Assembly (NCBI RefSeq): GCF_902859725.1
Contig: NZ_CADIJP010000001.1
Span: 124,001-188,000, forward strand
Reading direction: 5' to 3'
Length of the DNA: 64,000 bases
Source of the DNA: Achromobacter mucicolens
GTDB taxonomy: Bacteria > Pseudomonadota > Gammaproteobacteria > Burkholderiales > Burkholderiaceae_B
The position numbers and the translations under genes are program-made. Numbering within the stretch: the first letter of the stretch is position 1; the number at the start of each line of letters is the position of its first letter. This document shows positions 24,595 through 34,912 of this stretch, in pieces. A model generated the notes under the pieces. That model did no database searches, was not told the origin of the DNA, and saw only the letters and a list, made by a program, of their open reading frames with translations.

Positions 24595-25903
24595 TCAAGC
24601 CTCGATTCGCTCCACCTTACCGACCAGCAAGATATACGACAGCGCACCCAGCAACGCCAGCGACGACACGTACACGATCGCCGGTGCGAAGTTGTCCTTG
24701 GACACCAGCAAGCCGATGACGATGGGCGTGCAGATCGACGACAGGTTGCCGACGAAGTTGAACACGCCGCCGGTCAGGCCCAGGAGGCGCACCGGGGCCA
24801 ACGTCGAGACCAGCGACCAGGTGATCGACGCCAGGCCGTTCCCAAAGAACGCGACCGCCAGGAAGAAGATGACCCACGGCGTGGAGTCGGTGAAGTTCGC
24901 GCCGATCATGGACGTGGAGATCAAGAGGCCCAGGATGATGGGCAGCTTGCGCGCCATGCCGACCGTTGCGCCGCGGCGGATCAGGAAGTCGGACAGCACG
25001 CCCGAGCACAGCACGCCGATGAAGGCGGCCAGAAAGGGCACCGACGCCAGGAAGCCGGACTTGATGAAGTCCATGCCGCGGTACTTGACCAGGTACGTGG
25101 GGAACCACGTCAGGAAGAACCACAGCGTGGAGGTCAGGCAGAACTGGCCGAGGTACACGCCCCACAGCTTGCGCTTGCTCATGACCAAACCCAGGTCGTT
25201 CCAGTTAAACGGGGCCTTCTTTTCGCGCACGCGCGTGTCCAGGTCGACGACGCCGCCGCCTTGTTGGATCAGTTCGATCTCGGCCGCGTTGGCGCCTTTG
25301 AACTGGCGCGGTTCGCGGTAGATCATGAACCACAGCACGCCCCAGATGATGCCCAACAGGCCCGTGCTGACGAACACCATGTGCCAGCCGTAGTGGTGCT
25401 GCAGCCAGGCCAGCACCGGCGTCAGGAACGCCAGGCCGACGAACTGGCCGGACGTGTAGAAGCCGATGGCGGTGGCGCGCTCACGTTCCGGGAACCAGGT
25501 GGTGACCACGCGGTTGTTGATGGGGTAGGCCGGGGCTTCCAGCGCGCCCACGGCCAGGCGCAGGACGAACAGGATGACGAAGCTGCCGGCAAAGCCCATG
25601 AAACGTGGCCGCGGACCACAGGATCAGCGCGGCGGCGTACAGCACGCGGGGGGACACGCGGTCCACCAGCCAGCCGCCGGGGATCTGCATGGCGGCGTAG
25701 GTCCAGCCGAAGGCCGACAGGATCAGGCCTTCATGCCAGGTGTCCAGGCCGAACTCGTCCTTGAGGGCGGGTGCGGCGATGGACAGGTTGCTGCGGTCCA
25801 GGTAGTTGATGACTACGGTGATGAACAGCATCACCATGATGATGTAGCGGCTGCGGGTCGGGCGCTGAGCGCTCTGCAGGCCGGTGTGGGCGGCGGTGGA
25901 CAA
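24595..25903 (-). pseudogene. dgoT: D-galactonate MFS transporter DgoT, interrupted by a one-base frameshift
   Basis: Two frames together encode an MFS anion:cation symporter of about 435 residues, the size of E. coli DgoT. The first (from 25903) runs MSTAAHTGLQ to AAALILWSAATF and includes VVINYLDRSNLSIAAPALK. The second continues from MGFAGSFVILFVLRLAVG to the end at 24595. The break falls at the AAA run at 25601-25603 (minus strand ACGTTTCATGGG); removing one T restores ATFMGFAGS. As written the protein would stop within the third helix region. It is last in the dgo operon, 26 bases after dgoD. Either the gene is broken or this is a sequencing error in a short homopolymer. Confidence 0.85.
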
Positions 25904-25929
25904 TGGTGTCTCCTCTCTCTTTTATCGGC

Positions 25930-27078
25930 TTACCATTCGGCGAAGCTGCCGTCGGCGTGACGCCAGATGGGGTTGCGCCAGCGGTGACCCACTGCCGCAC
26001 GTTCCTTGACGTATTCCTCGTTCACGTCGATGCCCAGGCCGGGACCTTGCGGGATCGCGACCATGCCGTCCTCGTAGGCAAAGACCTCGCGGTTGCTGAC
26101 GTAGTCGAGCAGGTCGTTGGCGGCGTTGTAGTGAATGCCCAGGCTCTGTTCCTGGATGAACGCGTTGTAGCAGCCGGCGTCGATCTGCAGGCACGTGGCC
26201 AGCGCGATAGGGCCGAGCGGGCAATGCAGCGCCAGCGCGACGTCGTAGGCTTCGGCCATCGCGGCGATCTTGCGGGTCTCGGTGATGCCGCCGGCGTGCG
26301 ACGGGTCGGGCTGGATGATGTCGACGTAGCCTTCGGACAGCACGCGCTTGAAGTCCCAGCGCGAGAAAAGACGCTCGCCCAGCGCGATGGGCGTGGACGT
26401 CAGCGGCGCCAGTTCCTTCAGCGCTTCGTAGTGTTCGCTCAGCACGGGCTCTTCGATGAACATGAGCTTGAACGGGTCAAGTTCCTTCATCAGCACCTTG
26501 GCCATGGGCTTGTGGACGCGGCCATGGAAGTCCACGCCGATGCCCACGTTCGGGCCGACGGCGTCGCGCACGGCGGCAACGTTCTCCAGGCACTTTTCGA
26601 CCTTGTCGAACGAGTCGATGTACTGCAGTTCTTCGGTGCCGTTCATCTTGACGGCGGTGAAGCCGCGTTCGACGGCGCTCTTGGCGGCCGCGGCGGTATC
26701 GGCGGGACGGTCGCCGCCGATCCACGAGTACACGCGGATGCGGTCGCGCACGTTGCCGCCCAGAAGCTGCGAGACGGGCACGCCAAGGTGCTTGCCCTTG
26801 ATGTCCCACAGCGCCTGGTCGATGCCGGCCAGTGCGCTCATGTGGATGGCGCCGCCGCGGTAGAAGCCGCCGCGGTACAGGACCGTCCAGTGGTCTTCGA
26901 TGTTGCGGGGATCCTTGCCGATCAGGTAGTCCGACAGTTCCTCGACCGCCGCCGCAACCGAATGCGCGCGGCCTTCGACAACGGGTTCACCCCAGCCGAC
27001 GATGCCTTCGTCTGTCTCGATCTTCAGGAAGCACCACCGGGGCGGCACGATGTAGGTGGTGAGCTTGGTGATCTTCAT
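25930..27078 (-). CDS. dgoD: D-galactonate dehydratase
   Basis: The 382-residue protein has the same length as E. coli DgoD and close resemblance from [15 protein letters not shown] to the final AEW. Enolase-superfamily residues visible include VDFHGRVH (metal ligand Asp and a catalytic His), [30 protein letters not shown] and LHCPLGPIA (catalytic His). The enzyme converts D-galactonate to 2-keto-3-deoxy-D-galactonate in the De Ley-Doudoroff pathway. The start at 27078 overlaps the dgoA stop by four bases, so it is translated in coupling with the aldolase. Confidence 0.96.
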   Translation of the reverse strand: MKITKLTTYIVPPRWCFLKIETDEGIVGWGEPVVEGRAHSVAAAVEELSDYLIGKDPRNIEDHWTVLYRGGFYRGGAIHMSALAGIDQALWDIKGKHLGVPVSQLLGGNVRDRIRVYSWIGGDRPADTAAAAKSAVERGFTAVKMNGTEELQYIDSFDKVEKCLENVAAVRDAVGPNVGIGVDFHGRVHKPMAKVLMKELDPFKLMFIEEPVLSEHYEALKELAPLTSTPIALGERLFSRWDFKRVLSEGYVDIIQPDPSHAGGITETRKIAAMAEAYDVALALHCPLGPIALATCLQIDAGCYNAFIQEQSLGIHYNAANDLLDYVSNREVFAYEDGMVAIPQGPGLGIDVNEEYVKERAAVGHRWRNPIWRHADGSFAEW

Positions 27079-27728
27079 GCTTGGGTCTCCTGGGCAGGAT
27101 AGGCGCGTTGCCAGGCCGCGACGAAAGCGCGCGCGTTCTGGCTGGTTGCTTCGGCCGACAGGCCGGGTTTGTACAAGGCGGAGCCCAGGCCGAAGCCGCT
27201 GGCGCCCGCCTGGGCGTAACTGGAAAGGTTGTCGGGCGTGATGCCGCCCACGGGAACCAGCGCGATCGGCGGGCGCATGACGGCGCGCCAGGCCTTGAGC
27301 ACGGCGGGACCCAGCTGCTCGGCCGGGAACATCTTCAGCACGTCGGCGCCGGCGGCCAGCGCCGCGAAGGCTTCGGTGGGCGTGGCGACGCCGGGGCAGG
27401 ACGCCATGCCCAGTTTCTTGGCCTGACGGATCACCGCCGGGTCGCTGTGGGGCATGACGATGAGTTCGCCGCCCGCCTGCTGGATGCGTGCGCAGTCGTC
27501 GGGATTGAGAACGGTGCCGGCGCCGATGAGGCAGTCGGTGGGCAGCGCGGCGCGCATGGCGCGGATGCTGTCCAGCGGATCCGGCGAGTTGAGCGGCACT
27601 TCGATCAGGCGGAAACCCGCGTCGTACAGCGCCTGCCCGACGGGCTCGGCTTCGGCGGGCGTGATGCCGCGCAGGATGGCGATCAGGCCGCAGTGGGCCA
27701 TGGCGGTTTGGAGACCGGGATGGTTCAT
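27075..27728 (-). CDS. dgoA: 2-dehydro-3-deoxy-6-phosphogalactonate aldolase
   Basis: The 217-residue class I aldolase of the KDPG/KDPGal family contains [27 protein letters not shown] (catalytic Glu), [12 protein letters not shown], the Schiff-base Lys in [12 protein letters not shown], and [16 protein letters not shown], rather than the VT-type strand of Eda, is characteristic of DgoA. It cleaves KDPGal to pyruvate and glyceraldehyde-3-phosphate. It lies between dgoK (nine-base gap) and dgoD (four-base overlap). Confidence 0.95.
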   Translation of the reverse strand: MNHPGLQTAMAHCGLIAILRGITPAEAEPVGQALYDAGFRLIEVPLNSPDPLDSIRAMRAALPTDCLIGAGTVLNPDDCARIQQAGGELIVMPHSDPAVIRQAKKLGMASCPGVATPTEAFAALAAGADVLKMFPAEQLGPAVLKAWRAVMRPPIALVPVGGITPDNLSSYAQAGASGFGLGSALYKPGLSAEATSQNARAFVAAWQRAYPAQETQA

Positions 27729-27737
27729 CGAAGGTTC

Positions 27738-28745
27738 CTAGGCGGGGATCGGGGTAGAGGGGATGACGAGGCCGGCGCAGATGGCCAGGTGCCACAGGCC
27801 GCGTTCGGTCGCGTTCTGCGCCTGTTCGGGCACGCCCAGGCCGTAGTGCTGCATGGCCAGGGTGTAGCGCTTGCACAGCGCGGGGTCGCCGCACAGCACG
27901 ATGCGGGGCAATTGGCCCTGCTGGCGCAACATCTCGGCCAGCGCGGCGACTTCATGGCCGATCAAGAGGCCCGACAGATAGTCCGCCTGCGATTCGGGCG
28001 CCAGTTCGCCGGTCAGGCCCAGCGCGCGCGTGCTGAAGATGGTGGACATGACGCCCGCGCGGCCCGCTGGCGCGCCGGCGATCTTGACGCCGCGCTCGAA
28101 GGCAGCCAGGTCAGGGGTGGCGGCGTCCGCCATCGTGCGGCCCAGAATGGTATGGCCGCGCAGCGCCGCGTAGACCTCGCCAGTCATGAACGTGTCAAAG
28201 TGAGTGACGCGGCCGCGGCGCGCGTTGACCCATTTGGAGTGCGTGCCGGGCAGTCCGATGAGCACGCTGTCGGCGTTGACGTTGGCTTCTTCCGCCATCA
28301 CGCCGAACACCTGGGTTTCTTCCCCGCGCATCACGTTGGGCAGGCCGTGGCGCTGGATGAGGCCGGGCACGATGTGGACCGGCGTGCCGCCCGCGCGGTC
28401 CACTACGGTCAACAGTGTGCCGATGCGTTCCAGGTCGACGGGCACGTCCAGGTAAGCGGCTTCCTTCCAGCCCTGCGCGCTGCCCACCATGCCGCACGCG
28501 ATGACGGGCAGGGCGGGCTCGGCGCGCAGCCAGTCGCCGCAAGCCTGTTCAAAAGCCAGTTCGAATCCGGACAACGTGGTGGTGGCGGCGCCGTCCTGCA
28601 GCGGTTGCGGCAGGCGCATGATGCCCCAGGGCAGATGGCGCGTATCGAGCGTGCGGCCCGTGGCATCCAGGCGGTAGGCGCGCAGCGAAGAGGTTCCCCA
28701 ATCCAGCGCGATAAGAGCCGCACGGGCGGGCGATCCGTTATTCAT
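27738..28745 (-). CDS. dgoK: 2-dehydro-3-deoxygalactonokinase
   Basis: The 335-residue sugar kinase starts [36 protein letters not shown] is the N-terminal phosphate-binding motif, with [32 protein letters not shown] (typical DgoK GTHSKW) and [17 protein letters not shown] following. It phosphorylates 2-keto-3-deoxygalactonate using ATP, feeding the aldolase encoded next. It is the first gene of the operon; the ATG at 28745 is chosen by homology of the N-terminus. Confidence 0.95.
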   Translation of the reverse strand: MNNGSPARAALIALDWGTSSLRAYRLDATGRTLDTRHLPWGIMRLPQPLQDGAATTTLSGFELAFEQACGDWLRAEPALPVIACGMVGSAQGWKEAAYLDVPVDLERIGTLLTVVDRAGGTPVHIVPGLIQRHGLPNVMRGEETQVFGVMAEEANVNADSVLIGLPGTHSKWVNARRGRVTHFDTFMTGEVYAALRGHTILGRTMADAATPDLAAFERGVKIAGAPAGRAGVMSTIFSTRALGLTGELAPESQADYLSGLLIGHEVAALAEMLRQQGQLPRIVLCGDPALCKRYTLAMQHYGLGVPEQAQNATERGLWHLAICAGLVIPSTPIPA

Positions 28746-29102
28746 CAGAGTCTGTCTCGTCTCTGGCCGCGCATCGGGCGCCGTCGCAGCGCCGTCGGGG
28801 GCGCGGGACCGGGCGAGGGGGCGCGGACCTTGTTGTCTGAAATCTGCCGTGCGCGCGCGGGAGACGCGCAGCGCACGAATGGCAAAAATTCTAGTCCAGC
28901 GCTTGAAAAATCTCAAAATATAGAATTAAATCCCACATACAGGGAATTTGAAGTGATTTTGAAGCGGCCTTGAATGGGCACTCGACATGACTTGTTCGCC
29001 CCGCGAAGCGCCGTGGATCCATCTTTGCTCACGTATCCGTGCCGCGGCGCCGGGTATGCTTGCCGATCTTTCCCCGCCGCGCCGCAACGCTCTCTTCGCA
29101 AC
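28746..29102. promoter_or_regulatory. Divergent dgoK-dgoR control region
   Basis: This 357-base gap separates the dgo operon from its divergent regulator. The segment 28885-28965 is strikingly A/T-rich compared with its surroundings and contains an imperfect inverted repeat, AAATCCC-N7-GGGAATTT, near 28928-28949. That stretch is the best candidate for promoters and the IclR operator. No coding sequence is supported. Confidence 0.5.
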
Positions 29103-29924
29103 ATGACCGCCACCACACTGCCCCCCGAGCCATCCGCCCCGCTGGACCCCGATGCCGCCGCGCCCGCCGGCACGCAGACGCTGATGCGCGGTCTTGCCGT
29201 GGTGCAGGCCGTGGCCGATGGCGCACGCGACCTGAAGGAGATCTGCGCGCGCATCGGCGTGGCGCGCAGCACCACGCACCGGCTGGCAAGTTGTCTGGTG
29301 CAAGAGCGCTACCTGCGCGCGTTGCCGGGCGTGGGCTACGTGCTGGGCCCCAAGCTGATCGAGCTGGGCTTCCAGGCGCGCGAGGCTTTTCCGCTGGCGA
29401 CGCTGGCACGTCCTTATCTGGACAGCCTGGCCGAACTGACCGGCGACACGATTCACCTGGCGGTGCGCGACAACAACGACGTGCTGTATCTGGAAAAAAT
29501 CCCGGGCAAGAAGGGATTGGAAATGCGTTCGCGGGTGGGCCACCGCATGCCGCTTGCCGCAACCGGCGTCGGCAAGGCGCTGCTGCTGGACGCCGATGAA
29601 TCGCAATGGAAATCGCTGCATCGCGTGGGCGCGCCCGTGTCATCCCGCGCGCCGGGCGGGCAGCAGGGATGGGAGGCGTTCCGCGACCGCATGCGCGACT
29701 ACGCGTCGCAAGGTTATGCGTTCGACCTGGAAGACAACGAGCCCTCGATCCGCTGCGTGGCGGCGCCGGTGCGCGATGCCTCCAGCGGCATCGTGGCCGC
29801 GATCAGCGTGTCGAGCACCGTGCCTTATATGTCGCTGGAGCGCATGCGCGAGATGGTGCCGGTGGTGCAGGGCGCGGCGGCGGGGATTTCGGCGGAGATG
29901 GGGTGGAAGGTGGAGCGGGGGTGA
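29103..29924 (+). CDS. IclR-family regulator, probable repressor/activator of the dgo operon
   Basis: The 273-residue protein starts MTATTLPPEPS. The winged helix reads LMRGLAVVQAVADGARDLKE and ARIGVARSTTHRLASCLVQE; the IclR effector domain includes GDTIHLAVRDNNDVLYLEKI and RMPLAATGVGKALL, then EDNEPSIRCVAAPVRD. The ATG at 29103 is preferred over a longer frame with no family resemblance. It is divergent from dgoKADT, so it presumably senses galactonate or its keto-deoxy derivative. E. coli controls the same genes with a GntR-type DgoR, so the regulator family has been exchanged. Confidence 0.9.
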   Translation: MTATTLPPEPSAPLDPDAAAPAGTQTLMRGLAVVQAVADGARDLKEICARIGVARSTTHRLASCLVQERYLRALPGVGYVLGPKLIELGFQAREAFPLATLARPYLDSLAELTGDTIHLAVRDNNDVLYLEKIPGKKGLEMRSRVGHRMPLAATGVGKALLLDADESQWKSLHRVGAPVSSRAPGGQQGWEAFRDRMRDYASQGYAFDLEDNEPSIRCVAAPVRDASSGIVAAISVSSTVPYMSLERMREMVPVVQGAAAGISAEMGWKVERG

Positions 29925-30015
29925 GGGGGATTGGCTTGCGGGAAGGGGCCATCTTGGAGGGAGCCGCAGACCATCGCGGTCGCACAAAGAAGTCAAGCAG
30001 GTGCATTGCTTGCCC

Positions 30016-32196
30016 CTATCCCCGACCACCCCGCCGCTCGATCGTAGACAGCATCTCCAGCAGCACGTCCATATCAACCGGCTTGACCAGATGTGCATCG
30101 AAGCCGGCTTCCATCGACTCCCGGCGGTCCTCTTCCTGGCCCCAGCCGCTCAGCGCAAGAATCGTTGCGTGCTCGCCCCAGTCGAGGGTTCGCATGTGGC
30201 GGCAGGCCTCGTGGCCTGTCATGCCGGGCATGCCGATGTCCATCAGGACCACTTGTGGACGGATCTGGTTGCCCAGGGCAATGGCTTCTTCGCCGTCGTA
30301 AGCGGCAGTGACGTCGTGGCCTTCCAGGGCAAGCACGGCGACCATTGATTCGACCGCGTCGCGGTTGTCGTCGACCACCAGCACCTTGCGCGCGATGGGC
30401 GACAGCGCGCTGGCGGATTGCTCGGGTGCGGCTGCCTGGATGCCGGTGACAGGCAGCCGGACGACGAATGTGCTGCCTTTGCCTTGGCCTTCGCTATGGG
30501 CGCGCACCGTGCCGCCATGCATTTGCACCAGGCGCTTGACGAGCATGAGGCCAATGCCCAGGCCGCCCTGCGCGCGTTCGGGTGTCCGGTCGACCTGCGT
30601 GAACATCTCGAAGATCCGGTCGAGCTGGTCGGGTGGAATGCCCGAGCCGTTGTCGCGGACCGTGACGTCGACGCTGTCCTGGCCCGGGTCGACGAAGAGC
30701 TCGATGTCGCCGCCGGGTGGCGTGTATTTGGCCGCGTTCGAGAGCAGGTTGCCGAAGACTTGCGTCAAGCGCTCGGCGTCGCCCTGCAGCGCGATCTGCG
30801 CGTCGGGCTGCACCAGCCTCAGCCGGTGCCCGTGTTGTTCCAAGGCGGGGCGGCAAGCCTCGATGGCGTGCTGCAGGACCGCGTCGAGCGTGAGCGCGGT
30901 GAGCCGAAGTTCGAGCTTGCCGCGGTTGATGCGGTTGACGTCGAGCAGGTCGTCGACCAGCCTGACCAGCTGGCGCAACTGGCGGTCCATGACTTCGCGC
31001 GCGCGTGCCGTCAGGGCGGGATCGCGCTCGGCGCGCTTGAGCACTTCGAGCATGTTGCGCAGGGCGGCAAGCGGATTGCGCAGCTCGTGCGCCAGCACCG
31101 CCAGGAATTCGTCCTTTTGCCGCCGTTCGCGCGCCAGTTCCGATTCCGCGATATGACGTTCGAGCAGTTCGGCGGCCTGCCGCGCGAGCAGATCGATGTA
31201 GCGCAGGGCCTCTGGGGTGGGACCGCCGGGCCACGCGTAATGGTTGTTGAGCATGCCGAGCAGCTGGCCGCTGCGGCTGAGCAGCGGCGTGCATTGGATC
31301 GACCGGATGTTGTCCGCCAGGATGACCTCAAGCCCTGGCATGCCTCGCGGGTCCGTCAGTTGTTCGACGTCGGGCACGACCAGCCGAGCCAGATTCTTGG
31401 CGGCCTCGGCGCAGCTTGCGACCCAGCCGTCCTGCGCGAAATGCTCGACGAAGTGTGAGCTCAGGCCCTGGTGAACGGCGATGCTCAGGGTGTTCTTGGC
31501 GGGATCGTAGATCTGGATGTTGCCTTTCTCGGTGCCGGAAATGTCGGCCGCGGCGGCCAGGATTTTTTTCAGGAGCGGTTCGAATTCGCCGGGGCCGACG
31601 AGTTCGGCGCTCAGCGCCTGCAGTCTGGCCAGGGCGTGGACTTCATGCCGAAGATGCGCGGCCGCGCGGTCCCGTTCGACCACGATGCTGGCGGCCAATG
31701 CGCCGAACTCCGCGACACGCTGCTCCCAGGTGCTCAACGCAGCCGCTTGAGGCAGGAACAACAGAAACCAGCCGACGGGCGCACCATCGGCAGCCTGTGC
31801 GGGCTGGGCGTGACAGGCCCGGATACCGTGTTGCACACATAGGGATTGCCACTGCGCCGCCCACATCGCCGCGTCCTCGATATCGAGGCAGCCGGTTGGC
31901 TGGTCACACCGCGCGGCAAGGCCCGGCGCGAAGAGCGCCTGATCTATCGACTGTCCGCGCAGGTCTGCGGCGAATTCGGCAGGCAATTGCGAGGAATATC
32001 CGTCGTCCACGGTCGCGCGGTCCGAGCTCGCCAGAATGACGCAGGCGCGTGCGTCGGGAAGCAAGCGGCCGACGGCATCGGTAAGCGCCTCCAGGCATGC
32101 CTTGGCCGGCGTGCCCGACGCCGACGAAAGCAGGATCTGGCGTTGCGCTTCATGCAGCGCAGTGTGGCTTGCGGATTCTGGCGGCTGGCAAGTCAA
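30016..32196 (-). CDS. Soluble hybrid histidine kinase with GAF domains and C-terminal receiver
   Basis: The 726-residue protein has no signal peptide or membrane helix. Order of domains: a degenerate GAF-like region (about 15-180), a clear GAF domain (about 190-345), HisKA with phospho-accepting His370 in LAHELRNPLAALRN, HATPase (NLLSNAAKYTPPGG, RDNGSGIPPD, GGLGIGLMLVKRL), then a receiver (VLVVDDNRDAVES, Asp653 in LMDIGMPG, Lys in LVKPVD). It probably senses a cytoplasmic ligand or redox signal. The start is a TTG at 32196 preceded by AAGGAGA at good spacing; no ATG is available in the N-terminal part. No response regulator gene is adjacent, so it is an orphan. Confidence 0.92.
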   Translation of the reverse strand: MTCQPPESASHTALHEAQRQILLSSASGTPAKACLEALTDAVGRLLPDARACVILASSDRATVDDGYSSQLPAEFAADLRGQSIDQALFAPGLAARCDQPTGCLDIEDAAMWAAQWQSLCVQHGIRACHAQPAQAADGAPVGWFLLFLPQAAALSTWEQRVAEFGALAASIVVERDRAAAHLRHEVHALARLQALSAELVGPGEFEPLLKKILAAAADISGTEKGNIQIYDPAKNTLSIAVHQGLSSHFVEHFAQDGWVASCAEAAKNLARLVVPDVEQLTDPRGMPGLEVILADNIRSIQCTPLLSRSGQLLGMLNNHYAWPGGPTPEALRYIDLLARQAAELLERHIAESELARERRQKDEFLAVLAHELRNPLAALRNMLEVLKRAERDPALTARAREVMDRQLRQLVRLVDDLLDVNRINRGKLELRLTALTLDAVLQHAIEACRPALEQHGHRLRLVQPDAQIALQGDAERLTQVFGNLLSNAAKYTPPGGDIELFVDPGQDSVDVTVRDNGSGIPPDQLDRIFEMFTQVDRTPERAQGGLGIGLMLVKRLVQMHGGTVRAHSEGQGKGSTFVVRLPVTGIQAAAPEQSASALSPIARKVLVVDDNRDAVESMVAVLALEGHDVTAAYDGEEAIALGNQIRPQVVLMDIGMPGMTGHEACRHMRTLDWGEHATILALSGWGQEEDRRESMEAGFDAHLVKPVDMDVLLEMLSTIERRGGRG

Positions 32197-32387
32197 GCAA
32201 GTCTCCTTCCTGGTGCCCCCAACGCATCAGTCATCTGGCGGGAACGATGCATGGATGGAGGCGTTTGGCCTGTGGCGCCGCGGTGTGCGCCTGAGAACGG
32301 CTTCGAATATTTACATGGATCCCGCCCCGCGAGTGTTGCAATTTGTCGGTCAGCCGTCACGGATCGTCGCGCAGTTGTCGAGTTCTT

Positions 32388-33338
32388 TCAGGCGTCGGCA
32401 GTGATCGGGGGCAATGGCAACAGCCGCTGCTGGATGTGGGCCATCGCCGTCTCCAGTTGCTCGACCAGCGCCTGCGCGGCCGGCGACAACGTCCTGTCGC
32501 GACGATGCAGCACGCCGATGTAGCGGCGCGCCGACGCGTCGCAGAGGGGCGTGCAGAGGAGGCCGGACAGGTTCAGTTCCGGCAGCGCCAGCCGCGGCAG
32601 CACACTGACGCCGAGCCCCTGACGCACCATGCCGGCCGCCGTGCCCATGTGCGTGACGTCGTAGCGCAGCGCGGTGGTCGGCGCCCCGACCTCATCGCGC
32701 ACGGCGCGGTCGAACTGTTGGCGCGCATGGGACCCCTGCGAGAGCAGGATCAGGTCGTAGCGCAGCACGTCGCGCCAGTGCAGCTTGCCCGGGGCCTCGC
32801 CCAGCGGGTGACCAGCGGGAAAGACGGCGCAAAAGCAGTCCTCGCCCAAGGGTGTGAACGTCAGGTCGGACGCCGGCTCGGCCTGCGCGGCCACGGCGAA
32901 CTCGATCTGGTTCGTGCGCAAGAGGGCGACCAGTTCGTCGTTGTGGGCCTCGACCACCCGCACCTTCAGCGCCGGATGCGCCTGGCGCAGCGTGCCGGTG
33001 GCGGCGGGAAGAAGTGTCAGGGCGGCCGAGGGCAGGGCGCCCAGCGCCACATTGCCGCGCCGCACGGCAGCCAGGTCTGCCAGGCTGCGGTAGGCCTCTT
33101 CGAGGTCGGCAATGGGCCGCTGCACGCGAGCATAAAAGTCCTGCCCGGCCGAGGTCAGGCTGATGCTGCGCGTGGTGCGCTCGAATAACCGCAGGCCGAG
33201 CACTTCTTCAAGGTCCTGGATCAGGGCGGTGAAGGACGGTTGTGTCACGCCGAGGTGATTGGCGGCGTGGGTGAAGGAGCCGGTGTCCACCGCAAGCAGA
33301 AACGCCTTGAGCGGCCGGTATTTGATATTGATAGCCAT
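32388..33338 (-). CDS. LysR-family regulator of the adjacent catabolic operon
   Basis: The 316-residue protein starts MAINIKYRPLKAFLLAVDTG. The helix-turn-helix is SFTHAANHLGVTQPSFTALI, and the effector domain begins near residue 92 (RRGNVALGALPSAALTLLP). The gene is divergent from the aldehyde-dehydrogenase operon with 92 bases between starts, including an A/T-rich stretch around 33339-33380 suited to LysR binding. The effector is probably a metabolite of that operon's unknown substrate. Confidence 0.9.
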   Translation of the reverse strand: MAINIKYRPLKAFLLAVDTGSFTHAANHLGVTQPSFTALIQDLEEVLGLRLFERTTRSISLTSAGQDFYARVQRPIADLEEAYRSLADLAAVRRGNVALGALPSAALTLLPAATGTLRQAHPALKVRVVEAHNDELVALLRTNQIEFAVAAQAEPASDLTFTPLGEDCFCAVFPAGHPLGEAPGKLHWRDVLRYDLILLSQGSHARQQFDRAVRDEVGAPTTALRYDVTHMGTAAGMVRQGLGVSVLPRLALPELNLSGLLCTPLCDASARRYIGVLHRRDRTLSPAAQALVEQLETAMAHIQQRLLPLPPITADA

Positions 33339-33430
33339 CGGCTAATAATAGTGAAGAAATATCTATTTGTGTCTAATAATTGACCGGACGATGATGACGT
33401 CTACCGAAGCCCTCCGGATTCATAGACGTT

Positions 33431-34906
33431 ATGGACGCATCGAGCCACAAGCCCTTCCGGCTGGGCGCCAACTGGCGCCAGAGCCAAGACGGCGACGCCG
33501 TCATCACCTCCATCAACCCGGCCGACGGCAGCATTGCCGGCATCGTCACGCGCGCGCTGCCGCAGGACGTTGATACCGCGGTCGCGGTCGCCTGGGACGC
33601 TTATCAAAACAAACCCTGGCGCAAGCTGCGTCCCGACCAGCGCGCCGCCACGCTGTACGAAATCGGGCGCCGCCTGTCCGCCGAGCGCGAGCCCTTGGCG
33701 CGCCTGCAGATGCTGGACAGCGGCAAGCCCTGGAAGGAATGCCTGAACATGGTCGACAGCGCGGCCGGGCATTTCCGCTATTACGCCGCCGTGTGCGAGA
33801 CGTGGCAGAACGAGATGACGTCGCCGCGTGGGGAATACTTTTCCATGGCCTTGGCCGAGCCCTTTGGCGTGATCGCGGCCATCACGCCCTGGAACTCGCC
33901 CATCATGAACGAAGCGCAAAAGGCCGCGCCAGCGCTGGCCGCGGGCAACGCGGTGCTGATCAAGCCGTCCGAGGAAACGCCGCAACTGGCGCTGGAACTG
34001 GCCCGCATCTGCGCCGAGGCGGGGCTGCCGGAAGGTCTGCTGACCGTTCTGCCCGGCCATGGCGAAGACGTGGGCGCGGCGCTGGTCAGGCATCCGGGCG
34101 TGCGCATGGTGTCGTTCACCGGGGGCACCGAAACCGGCCGCGCCATTGGCGGCATTGCGGGCCAGCGCCTGATTCCGGTCGGACTGGAACTGGGCGGCAA
34201 ATCGCCGCATATCGTCTTTGACGATGCCGACCTCGATCGCGCGGTGGCAGGCGTGATGTCGGGCATTTTCGGGTCGGCCGGCCAGAGCTGCGTGGCCGGG
34301 TCGCGTCTGTTCGTGCAGAAGTCCATTTACGGGCGTTTCATGCAGGCGCTGGTGGAGCGCACGCGGCAGGTCCGCGTCGGCCTGCCCGACGATTCAGCCA
34401 CGCAGATGGGGCCGCTGGTCTCGCGGGCGCATCGCGACAAGGTGGCGGGCTATGTGGACATTGGCCGTGCCGAGGGCGGGAAAGTCCTGGTCGGAGGCGC
34501 GGCGCCCACACAGGGCGAACTGGCCAACGGATGGTTCTACCTGCCGACCGTGATCGATGGGCTGGGCAACGGCGCCCGCGTGTGCCAGGAAGAAATCTTT
34601 GGGCCGGTGCTGGTGGCGCTGCCGTTCGAGGACGAGGACGATGTGGTCCAGCAGGCCAACGACACCGCCTTCGGCCTGGCCGCGGGCATGTGGACCGGCG
34701 ACTACGCCCGCGCCTGGCGCGTGGCGCGTGAGATCGAGGCCGGCTCCATCTGGATCAACACCTACAAGCAATCGCATATCGCGACCCCGTTCGGCGGCTT
34801 CAAGGCCAGCGGCATCGGGCGCGAGAAAGGCCTGCACGGCCTGCGCCTCTATAGCCAGGTCAAGAGCCTGTACTGGGGCATGCACGACAAACCGATGGGA
34901 CTTTGA
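33431..34906 (+). CDS. NAD(P)-dependent aldehyde dehydrogenase
   Basis: The 491-residue ALDH-superfamily enzyme shows AAITPWNSPIMNEAQKAAPA, LIKPSEETP, the glycine motif FTGGTETGRAIGG, catalytic Glu in GLELGGKSPHIV, catalytic Cys in GSAGQSCVAGSRL, and QEEIFGPVLVALPF. It oxidises an aldehyde to a carboxylate using NAD(P)+. The substrate cannot be inferred from these motifs. It is the first gene of an operon with an epimerase-like SDR six bases downstream. The ATG at 33431 follows a region without a strong ribosome site. Confidence 0.92.
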   Translation: MDASSHKPFRLGANWRQSQDGDAVITSINPADGSIAGIVTRALPQDVDTAVAVAWDAYQNKPWRKLRPDQRAATLYEIGRRLSAEREPLARLQMLDSGKPWKECLNMVDSAAGHFRYYAAVCETWQNEMTSPRGEYFSMALAEPFGVIAAITPWNSPIMNEAQKAAPALAAGNAVLIKPSEETPQLALELARICAEAGLPEGLLTVLPGHGEDVGAALVRHPGVRMVSFTGGTETGRAIGGIAGQRLIPVGLELGGKSPHIVFDDADLDRAVAGVMSGIFGSAGQSCVAGSRLFVQKSIYGRFMQALVERTRQVRVGLPDDSATQMGPLVSRAHRDKVAGYVDIGRAEGGKVLVGGAAPTQGELANGWFYLPTVIDGLGNGARVCQEEIFGPVLVALPFEDEDDVVQQANDTAFGLAAGMWTGDYARAWRVAREIEAGSIWINTYKQSHIATPFGGFKASGIGREKGLHGLRLYSQVKSLYWGMHDKPMGL

Positions 34907-34912
34907 GCAAAC

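Noticed and set aside
27081-28973. A 630-codon plus-strand frame opposite dgoA and dgoK
   Set aside because: The minus strand encodes two clear enzymes; this frame has no recognisable domain.
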